This document shows, in pieces, positions 1 through 5,804 of a stretch of 5,804 bases of DNA. The stretch spans positions 1 to 5,804 of the forward strand of contig JAIDMU010000185.1 of NCBI GenBank assembly GCA_029050415.1, written 5' to 3'. The notes under the pieces were generated by a model. The model had not been told where the DNA came from, searched no databases, and saw only the letters and a list, made by a program, of their open reading frames with translations. The position numbers and the translations under genes are program-made. The number at the start of each line of letters is the position of its first letter. The stretch's first letter is position 1. The DNA comes from Malacoplasma sp. (GTDB lineage: Bacteria; Bacillota_I; Bacilli_A; Mycoplasmatales; Mycoplasmoidaceae).

Positions 1-87
1 AAATAAATTCTGTTTTTTTTTAATTAATTTATATTTAAAAAAATTTAATATTTTAATAAAATAATTTTCTAAGTTCAATTTTTTTCA

Positions 88-105
88 TTTTTTTTTTTTT
101 TTTTT
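88..105 (+). repeat. Homopolymer tract of 18 T upstream of gene 1
   Basis: Eighteen consecutive T residues lie 69 bases before the ATG of the first gene, directly upstream of a TATAGT hexamer at 109-114. The equivalent position before the second gene has only 8 T (2843-2850), followed by TAGAAT. Homopolymer tracts of this length are prone to slipped-strand length change. In several mycoplasmas, such tracts next to a promoter switch surface-protein genes on and off, the vlp genes of M. hyorhinis being the classic case. The tract itself is certain; its role in switching is inferred. Confidence 0.9.
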
Positions 106-108
106 ATT

Positions 109-114
109 TATAGT
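109..114 (+). promoter_or_regulatory. Candidate distal -10 element of gene 1 (TATAGT)
   Basis: TATAGT matches the TATAAT consensus at five of six bases and lies immediately after the T18 tract, 60 bases before the ATG. A TAGAAT at 2853-2858 holds the same place before gene 2, also just after a T tract. No clear -35 box is present. The nearest weak candidate, TTTTCA at 82-87, is 21 bases away, which would become an ordinary spacing if the tract were a few T shorter. Mycoplasma promoters often lack a recognisable -35, and AT-rich sequence gives many chance -10 matches, so this is tentative. Confidence 0.3.
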
Positions 115-143
115 GTAATTAGTTATTTTATTTTTGAATAAAC

Positions 144-149
144 TTTAGA
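144..149 (+). promoter_or_regulatory. Candidate proximal -10 element of gene 1 (TTTAGA)
   Basis: TTTAGA, followed by TTTT, lies 25 bases before the ATG and aligns with TATAGATTTT (2887-2896) before gene 2. The conservation between two otherwise diverged leaders suggests function, either as a -10 box giving a very short leader or as part of a 5' untranslated region. No -35 at a normal distance is obvious. It is an alternative to the hexamer at 109-114. Confidence 0.3.
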
Positions 150-156
150 TTTTGAT

Positions 157-160
157 AGGG
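157..160 (+). promoter_or_regulatory. Weak ribosome-binding site of gene 1 (AGGG)
   Basis: AGGG ends 14 bases before the ATG at 175, which is longer than the usual spacing. The paralogue has GGAAAG at 2898-2903 at a similar distance (12 bases), so the position is conserved even if the match to anti-Shine-Dalgarno is poor. The last G also begins an in-frame GTG at 160. That GTG has no counterpart in the paralogue, and the strong alignment of the two proteins begins at the ATG, so ATG 175 is preferred. Confidence 0.35.
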
Positions 161-174
161 TGCTTATTTTAAAT

Positions 175-2754
175 ATGAAAAAGAAATTAAATAAGAAAAT
201 ATTGTTTTCATTATTTTCTTTTCCTTTAGTTGCTTTACCAATTGGATTAGCAACATTAAGTAATTTAAATGATTTAACTAACTTATCAATAGTTAGTAAA
301 TCTTTAAATGTTAATGAATCTACAACAGATTCATCTATAAATTTAGAAGATGCTTTACCAGTTGCTGATACTTCTATTTCTAATTTTAGTGATTACATTG
401 TTTCTTATGAAGATAATAATATCTCACCAGTTAATGTAATAATTCCATCCCTTACAACTGATGCTGAACAAAGCGGTACAAAACCTGGCGGTGCTACAAT
501 TGGAATGACTGCAAATAAACAAACTATTACAGTTACAACTTATGCTGGGTTATTACTTTGAAGTCACAAATTAACTGAAAATTCTTTGTTAAAAAACTAT
601 TATAGTAGTGTTTTAACAGTAAGTGACATAAGTACTTATAAAGTAATTAACTTTGCTTATTTAGAAAGTAAGAATATTTTATTTGTTCTTTTTGGTGATG
701 AACAAACAAGTGGAAATACTAATTTAGTTATATTTGGATTAGATATTAATTCAGGTGCTATTATAGTTCCGTCTGAAGCTAAATTGAGTGACAATCAAGT
801 GATTGCAAAAGCCAGAAATAATTCTTCATTTATTTTTTTTAATACTAAAAATGAATTAATTGTTACATCAGGTAGTACAAACACTAATATACAAAATTCT
901 ACAAAAATTATAACTTTTGACACTACCACTGGTTTTTTGAATAGAAAAGGTAATGATGAAACTACTAATAATTTTGGTACTATTAGTGGACTTCCAGCTA
1001 GTAATGATTATCTATTAGGTTTTTTACCAAGTAGTGTTGAAGGAATAAATTATAGTTTTTGATTATATGGCCCTGTAAGTAGTAGTAATTATGCAAAACC
1101 ACAACTTTCTTATAAAACAAGTAATGATACTACAGGGGCATCAAATGTGTCAATAAACTTAACAGGTGGAATTGCCACAACTTCATTCAACTATTATGTT
1201 TTTCCAGTGAATGATGATTTTGTTAATTTAACACCATCAAATAATTCTGGAAAAAAATTTGATGTTGCAAATAAAAAAAATGATACTACTTACAGGGGAT
1301 ATTTAAATAATGTAAATAGTATGCCTAATTTCAACAGTATTTTTAAAAGATTTTTTGTTACATCTAGTAAAACTAGTGGTAACACTGTAACAGAAAGTGT
1401 TAGTGTTTTATTAGACAGTTTTGATAAAATGTTTACTTCATTTTGTTCTATTCCAATAATTTTAAATTCATCAAATACTTCTTTCACTTATGGACTTGGT
1501 GATACATATTTTAATTTAGTTAATGGTCAAACCACTGGACCATCTGCAGCAGGTAGTTTAAATTATGATCAAACTAAAAACTCAGGATTACAAGATGGTA
1601 TTATAGTTGATAAATGAGAACTAAATTCTGTTGGTTATGATAAAGAATCTGATTTTGTTTATTTCAGTTTGAGTGGACAAGAATATAGTTATTCATCAGG
1701 TACTAAAGGTCAAGCTAATGGCAAATATTTAACAAACATTAGATATGTTGATTTACAGCCAGGACTTGCAGATGATAAAAGAGTTTCAAGTGATGATTAT
1801 ATTCAAGAAAGTCCTTACACTTTATCTGATGTTAATTTTGAAACTTATACTGATCAAAATAATATCTATTTAGTAAAACAAACTATTAATGGTGATAGTG
1901 GCCAATGACTATCAACAACTACTGCAGATTTAAATGATGATGCAGCAAATTTTAAAACTACTGGTACTATTAATTTTAATTCATTAGAATCATTTACTAA
2001 TATTATTGAAGAATCTAAAATTTTAAATAATTTTATGCCTTCTGTTGTTAATGAAAATCTATCAAACCTTGATTTAACTGGAGAAGAATGAGGAAAATAT
2101 GTAAAATTCATTAATGCTACTGGAAATGATGAAACAGGAGAAATTGACTTAAAAACTGAAATTACTTATGCTAATAATTTTGGTGATAGTGAAACTATTT
2201 CAAATAATGGATCTGTTTCATATACTTCTTACATTAGGGTTATAGGATTTTTAGCATCAAATGATTTTTCATTAACTTTTAAAAATAATACTGATAGTGC
2301 AGTAACTGAAATTAAGTCAAAATATAGTGCAGAAAAAATTATTGAATCAAGTAGTGGGAAGGCTTTTGTTATTAATCATTTATTTGAAAATCTAATAGTT
2401 AATGGTCAAAATTTTGTTTTAAAAGCAGATGATATTACCTTAAAGAGTGGAACAAGTACAAATGATTTAATTATTGAAGTTACAGTTCCAATTAAAACTA
2501 GTTTAACTGATGAAAAAGGAATTTTACCTGTTGGATTTCCAATAGACAAAAACACTTTAATCTTTAATTTCAATGGATTTACAGGAACTGAAGCACCACC
2601 TATAGAACAATTGCCAGGTTTTACGGGTCAAGGATTAAGTTCTGGTGAAATAGCTGGTATTATAATTGGTTGTTTACTTTTGACTATAATACTATTAGCT
2701 GCAATTGCATTAATTTGATTGAGAATTAAAGCAAAATCTGTGGTTAACAAATAA
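175..2754 (+). CDS. Large single-pass surface protein, paralogue 1 (859 aa, UGA = Trp; function unknown, possibly adhesin-like)
   Basis: This complete gene runs from ATG at 175 to TAA at 2752-2754 and must be read with UGA as Trp, at residues 129, 296, 481, 578, 639 and 848. It starts MKKKLNKK, followed by a hydrophobic segment at about 9-28 rich in Phe, Leu and Pro, a signal peptide or anchor without lipobox Cys. The Asn/Ser/Thr-rich body looks mostly beta. Residues 105-136, with core TANKQTITVTTYAGLLLWS, are nearly invariant in the paralogue. Three blade-like segments (about 155-204, 209-256, 488-530) each pair an aromatic/aliphatic strand with a second strand ending in a DxxxG-type turn, such as FGLDINSG or TFDTTTG. 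A PVGFP motif precedes a short linker, a transmembrane helix at about 826-849 and a basic tail. The likely topology is outside, with a short cytoplasmic tail. The plan resembles P110 or P40/P90 cytadherence proteins, but that is inference only. It has two cysteines, one in the ectodomain and C833 in the helix. The start is fixed by alignment with gene 2; an in-frame GTG at 160 is less likely. Confidence 0.93.
500..563 (+). repeat. 64-bp block identical to 3235-3298 (copy 1)
   Basis: All 64 bases match the second gene, synonymous positions included, while flanking coding sequence differs at many third positions. A single mismatch follows, and identity then continues for another eleven bases. 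It encodes residues 109-130 of the protein (TANKQTITVTTYAGLLLWS region) and includes the first TGA tryptophan codon. It is a direct repeat 2.7 kb from its partner. Confidence 0.95.
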
Positions 2755-2758
2755 CATT

Positions 2759-2801
2759 AAAAAAATAAAAATTGCTGTTTCTAGTAATTTTTATTTTTTT
2801 T
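2759..2801 (+). terminator. Rho-independent-type terminator after gene 1
   Basis: A perfect 15-bp inverted repeat joins 2759-2773 (A-rich arm) and 2786-2800 (T-rich arm). In RNA the stem can extend inward by four more pairs, two of them G-U, to a UUUC loop at 2778-2781. The right arm ends in a run of eight T (2794-2801). It starts four bases after the stop codon of gene 1. The stem is A-U rich, as is usual for a mollicute terminator, so it is weaker than a GC-rich one. Its presence argues against simple co-transcription of the two genes, though read-through is possible. Confidence 0.75.
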
Positions 2802-2842
2802 ACTTAATTATTATTTAACTAAATTACATTATTTAAAATCTA

Positions 2843-2858
2843 TTTTTTTTAATAGAAT
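2843..2858 (+). promoter_or_regulatory. Candidate distal promoter of gene 2: T8 tract plus TAGAAT
   Basis: Eight T (2843-2850) followed by AA and TAGAAT (2853-2858) sit 57 bases before the ATG, matching the T18 plus TATAGT arrangement before gene 1. TAGAAT differs from the -10 consensus at one base. Possible -35 matches upstream (TTACAT at 2824-2829, TTTAAA at 2832-2837) have non-ideal spacing. The assignment rests mainly on the parallel with gene 1. Confidence 0.3.
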
Positions 2859-2886
2859 ATTTGTGTATTTTTGTTTTTGGTTAAAT

Positions 2887-2892
2887 TATAGA
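2887..2892 (+). promoter_or_regulatory. Candidate proximal -10 element of gene 2 (TATAGA)
   Basis: TATAGA followed by TTTTT lies 23 bases before the ATG and aligns with TTTAGATTTT before gene 1. A TTGTGT at 2861-2866 is a possible but poorly spaced -35 (20 bases). Conservation between the paralogous leaders is the main support; it could instead be a conserved untranslated segment. Confidence 0.3.
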
Positions 2893-2897
2893 TTTTT

Positions 2898-2903
2898 GGA
2901 AAG
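2898..2903 (+). promoter_or_regulatory. Ribosome-binding site of gene 2 (GGAAAG)
   Basis: GGAAAG is the only purine-rich, Shine-Dalgarno-like stretch before the second ATG and ends 12 bases upstream of it. An in-frame TAG at 2889-2891, with no other usual start codon between, makes ATG 2916 the only reasonable start and so anchors the start of the paralogue too. Confidence 0.45.
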
Positions 2904-2915
2904 TATATATTAAAT

Positions 2916-5561
2916 ATGAAAAAAAGATTAAATAAAAAAACATTATTTTCACTTTTTTCTTTTCCTTTGATTGCCTTACCAATTGGGTTAGCAACATTAA
3001 ATAATTTGAATAATTCAGTTCATTTGATTAGTAAATCTTTAAATGTTAATGAAACTATAACTGATGAAAGTATAAATCCAGATGATACCTTACCAGTATT
3101 TGATAGTTCAATTACCAGTTTTGGTGATTATATAGTTTCTTATGAAGACAACAATATTTCACCAGTTAATGTAACTATTCCACAACTTGCAGAAAGCACT
3201 GATCAAAATGGACCAAAAGCAGGTGGCGCTACAGTTGGAATGACTGCAAATAAACAAACTATTACAGTTACAACTTATGCTGGGTTATTACTTTGAAGCC
3301 ACAAATTAACAGAAAATCCATTATTAAAAAATTATTATAAAACTACTTTATCAGTAGATGAAATAAACACTTATAAAGTAATCAATTTTGCTTATTTAGA
3401 AAGTAAAAAAATTTTATTTGTTTTATTTGGAAATGAAAGTACAACAGATGGTACTACTACTACTTTAAATAACTTAGTTGTTTTTGGATTAGATATTAAT
3501 TCAGGTGCTATTGTTGTTCCAACAAATGCTAAGTTAGTAGAAAATCAAGTTATTGCAAAAGCTAGAGATAATTCTGAATTTATTTTCTTTAATTCTAGCG
3601 ATCAATTAATTGTTACTTCAGGAAAAACTGTAAATGATATAAATAGCAGTACTAAAATTATGTCATTTGATGTCAATAGTGGTTTTGCTAATGTTGAAAA
3701 CAAAGGAAATGATGAAGAAAGCAATAATTTTAATTATTCAAGTGTAAATGGAGTAGATGCTAATAGTTATCTTTTAGGAATTATTCCAAGTAATGTTAAG
3801 GGAGTTAATTATAGCATTTGATTAAATGGTAAACCATCAAAAGATACAAATGCTGCTATAAGATTAAGTTATAGTACTGGAACAACTAAAAGTGGTACTC
3901 CAGAAAAATCAATAAATAATGGAAGCAATGCTACAGAATCATTTAATTATTATGTTGTTGCTATAAAAGATGATTTTACCAATTTATTTTCTTCTCCAAG
4001 AGTTGTAAATATTGATGATGATTCTAAAGAAACAAGAGGTTTTTTGACTCTTGATACTAATTTACCTGATTTTAATAGTATTTACAAAAGATTTTTTCTT
4101 GTCGCTTCTACTACTAACAACACAATTACAAATGAAAAAGTTGGTATTTTAATAGATAGTTATGATGATATGTTTGCTTCATTTGTTGTATCATTTTTTT
4201 CTATAGTTCATTCTGGTAAGGAACCAAGTGTTGGGACTCAAGGTGACATAAATAGCGGTTTATTTATGAATTATAAAAATGACATTACCCTTGGACCTAA
4301 AGCATCTGATTTAGATAATTCATCTGGATTAGAAGATAATGTACTGATTAACAATTGAGAATTTAATTCAGTTGGCTATGACAAAGAATTAAAATTTGTT
4401 TATTTTAGCTTAAGTGGAGAAGAATATGATACAGATGCTGCAAGTGATATGAATGGTAAATATTTAACAAATACAAGATATATAAATTTAAGTGAAGATA
4501 GTGGTAATATCATTTTACAAGATGAAGCAGCAAAAAGAAAAAGAGTTTTAAGTGATAGTTATGTAGTTGACAATCCATATACTTTATCTGATGTGAATTC
4601 TAATACTTATACTAATAAAAACAATATTTATTTAACTAAGCAAACTATCAATGGAGATAATGGTCAATGACTATCAACTACTAAAACTGATTTAGTTAAT
4701 GATAGTAAAAATTTTGAACCAACAACTGATTCAAAAATTGATTTTTATTCATTAGAGAATTTAACAAAAAATATTCAAAATAAATCTGAAGTTTTAAATG
4801 ATGTTATGCCTTCAAAATTAGATACAAAAAGTTTTGATGACTTTTTAAAAAATAATAATTGATCTGATTTTGTTAAATTCAATAATGTTGAAGGTGATGA
4901 TGAAACTGGAGAAATAAGTCTTCAAACTGAAATTACTTATCCAAACAACTTTGGAGATAACACTAATGCTGAAAATAATGGTTCAGTTTCTTACAATTCT
5001 TATATTAAATTAGTTGGAATTACAAGTAAAGATTTTATTTGAAGTTTCAAAGAAACATCTGATACTGCTGTTGAAGAATTTAAAAAGAAATATAGTGCTA
5101 AAAAAATAGTTGAAGGACAAAACAAAGGGTGAGCTATAGAAAATTTATTACAAAGTATTGAAATCAAAAATAAAATTATTAGAATTACTGAAAATATGGT
5201 AACTTTAAGTAATCCAAGTGATGATTCTTTAAAAATAGATATCAAAATCCCAATAAAAACTAGTGCTACTGATACTTATGGTCAATTACCTTTTGGGTTT
5301 CCAGAAGAAAAAGCAGTTTTGACAAAAACTTATAGTGGATTTATAGGTGATGAAGCACCTAATTTCATTCCACTTCCAGATATACCTATTCCAAATCCAA
5401 ATAATCCAAGTGATTCAAACAACAATAATAATAAATCACAAGAAGGTTTAAGCATAGAATCAATTGTTGGAATTGTAATTGGTATTTTAGTTATATTTGC
5501 AATTATAGTTATTGTTGTTATGCTGATTAGAAAAAAAACTAAATCAAAAATTAAAGTTTAG
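2916..5561 (+). CDS. Large single-pass surface protein, paralogue 2 (881 aa, UGA = Trp; function unknown, possibly adhesin-like)
   Basis: This complete gene runs from ATG at 2916 to TAG at 5559-5561, with UGA-encoded Trp at residues 127, 302, 481, 585, 649, 709 and 739. The first five align with tryptophans of gene 1; the last two are unique. It begins MKKRLNKK with a hydrophobic segment at about 9-28 almost identical to that of gene 1. The near-invariant block at about 103-134 follows, then the same blade-like segments (YKVINFAYLESK... FGLDINSG; QVIAKAR... SFDVNSG; YDKELKFVYFSLSG...). Between these anchors, loops differ in length and sequence. Before the membrane it has a Pro/Asn-rich linker (about 814-845, with LPDIPIPNPNNP and five Asn in a row) that is longer than in gene 1. 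The transmembrane helix spans about 850-871, and the tail RKKTKSKIKV is strongly basic, consistent with a cytoplasmic end. I saw no cysteine codon, so it cannot be a lipoprotein. It is probably a surface-exposed member of the same family; ligand or role cannot be read from sequence alone. Confidence 0.93.
3235..3298 (+). repeat. 64-bp block identical to 500-563 (copy 2)
   Basis: This is the second copy of the perfect 64-base repeat shared by the paralogous genes, in the same reading frame and same place in the protein (about residues 107-128). The sequence before it is much less alike in third codon positions, so the sharp identity stands out from the background divergence of the pair. Confidence 0.95.
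5355..5448 (+). other. Pro/Asn-rich juxtamembrane stalk of paralogue 2
   Basis: This part of gene 2 codes for residues about 814-844, rich in Pro and Asn, including a run of five Asn codons (AAC AAC AAT AAT AAT) just after SDS. It links the folded ectodomain to the transmembrane helix. The equivalent linker in gene 1 (about 2590-2640) is shorter, with no Asn run. Such linkers usually act as flexible spacers; here that is inferred from composition and position. Confidence 0.6.
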
Positions 5562-5587
5562 TTAAGTAAATATTTAGAAATAAAAAT

Positions 5588-5641
5588 AAATTCTTATTAA
5601 ATTTATATGATTTAGGTTTATTTAGTTTAATAAGAGTTTTT
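5588..5641 (+). terminator. Candidate terminator after gene 2
   Basis: A 14-bp stem pairs 5588-5601 with 5626-5639 (one T-G wobble), enclosing a 24-base loop that may pair a little further. The right arm runs into five T (5637-5641). It starts 26 bases after the stop codon of gene 2. The loop is long and the T run short, so it is a weaker candidate than the hairpin after gene 1. Confidence 0.5.
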
Positions 5642-5732
5642 AATTAGATAAGTTAAGTTTAAACAAAATTATTAAAATTAGAATTTGATATTGAGCAAAA
5701 ATAGATAAAATTTTGCATAAACTAAGTAAAGT

Positions 5733-5778
5733 TTAAAAAATAAGAAATTGTTAGAAATGGTAATTTCTTATTTTTTAA
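5733..5778. terminator. Strong symmetrical hairpin, probable bidirectional terminator
   Basis: A perfect 17-bp inverted repeat joins 5733-5749 and 5762-5778. In + strand RNA, three more G-U pairs and one A-U pair extend the stem to a GAAA tetraloop at 5754-5757. The arms carry six A (5735-5740) and six T (5771-5776), so either strand would give a U tract at the 3' side. It lies 172 bases past gene 2 and behind another terminator candidate. It may be a second terminator for gene 2, the terminator of a convergent gene to the right, or the end of a small untranslated transcript. Confidence 0.65.
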
Positions 5779-5804
5779 CTAAATTTTGTTATGAACTTTA
5801 AGAG

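Larger units (their letters stand above)
1..174. other. AT-rich intergenic leader upstream of the first surface-protein gene
   Basis: No coding sequence is visible here on either strand. The stretch is almost entirely A and T, with T runs at 11-20 and 88-105. From about position 109 to the start codon it can be aligned with the leader of the second gene (about 2853-2915). Both contain a TAGATTTT core about 25 bases before ATG and end in TTAAATATG or TTTAAATATG. The duplication that made the two genes therefore probably included the upstream control region. The first hundred bases may contain the end of a preceding transcription unit, but no convincing terminator hairpin was found. Confidence 0.7.
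5562..5804. other. Gene-free region after gene 2
   Basis: About 240 bases of AT-rich sequence with no credible coding sequence on either strand. It contains two terminator-like hairpins (5588-5641 and 5733-5778). Between them is a small imperfect structure (GCAAAA at 5695-5700 facing TTTTGC at 5711-5716) that is too short to call. The neighbouring gene on the right lies outside the window, and its direction cannot be told. Confidence 0.7.

Noticed and set aside
1..36. Possible hairpin at the left edge as end of a preceding gene
   Set aside because: Arms pair only with a bulge and are made of A and T alone; not distinguishable from background.
160..174. GTG at 160 as the start of gene 1, adding five residues
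   Set aside because: The paralogue has a TAG in frame upstream and its protein begins at the ATG equivalent to 175; the alignment starts exactly there and the purine-rich stretch overlaps the GTG.
175..260. Lipoprotein signal peptide
   Set aside because: No cysteine is present in the N-terminal region of either protein, so there is no lipobox.
1290..1487. Minus-strand open frame of 65 residues
   Set aside because: It lies inside gene 1, antisense to conserved coding sequence, with no ribosome-binding site; an antisense shadow.
559..1669. Gene 1 as a decayed pseudogene of several fragments
   Set aside because: All interruptions are TGA in one continuous frame, at sites where the paralogue also has TGA; no frameshift, TAA or TAG is found before 2752.
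1866..2111. Minus-strand open frame of 81 residues
   Set aside because: Antisense shadow of gene 1 across the QWLSTT region, no independent coding evidence.
5000..5245. Minus-strand open frame of 81 residues with hydrophobic composition
   Set aside because: Antisense to the conserved C-terminal part of gene 2; the hydrophobic look comes from the complement of Lys/Asn/Asp-rich codons.
5695..5716. Small hairpin GCAAAA/TTTTGC
   Set aside because: Only six pairs with no T tract after it; expected by chance in such AT-rich sequence.

Overview
The window comes from an AT-rich mollicute (Mycoplasma, Ureaplasma or Malacoplasma type) that reads UGA as tryptophan. Read with translation table 4 it holds two complete, long, tandem genes on the + strand, at 175-2754 (859 aa) and 2916-5561 (881 aa). 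With the standard code each gene would look shattered. Every in-frame interruption is TGA: six in the first gene and seven in the second. I found no in-frame TAA or TAG before the real stops and no TGG tryptophan codon. All arginine codons I saw are AGA or AGG. I cannot assign a species from this sequence.

The two genes are diverged paralogues, alignable from the first residue to the last. Each encodes a Lys-rich N-terminus with one hydrophobic segment (about residues 9-28), then roughly 780-800 residues of Asn/Ser/Thr/Asp-rich, beta-looking ectodomain. A single C-terminal transmembrane helix and a short basic tail follow. Neither has a lipobox cysteine, so they look like membrane-anchored surface proteins rather than lipoproteins. 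Three short repeated segments have the look of beta-propeller blades. The overall plan recalls the P1/P110/P40-P90 adhesin-type proteins of the M. pneumoniae group, but the proteins are shorter and the link is a hypothesis. I do not recognise a named gene.

Layout: 1-174 is an AT-rich leader with an uninterrupted run of 18 T about 70 bases before the first start codon. Gene 1 is followed by a terminator-like hairpin (2759-2801). A 161-base gap then carries a leader that aligns with the one upstream of gene 1, but with a run of only 8 T. Gene 2 is followed by a first hairpin with a T tract (5588-5641), a gene-free stretch, and a very strong symmetrical hairpin (5733-5778) near the window end. 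The two genes are therefore probably transcribed separately, each from its own promoter.

The points most worth following are the T-tract difference (possible phase variation), a 64-base block that is identical between the paralogues even at synonymous sites (possible gene conversion), and the patchy divergence of the ectodomains (possible antigenic variation). No RNA gene, insertion sequence, CRISPR array or integrase was seen.
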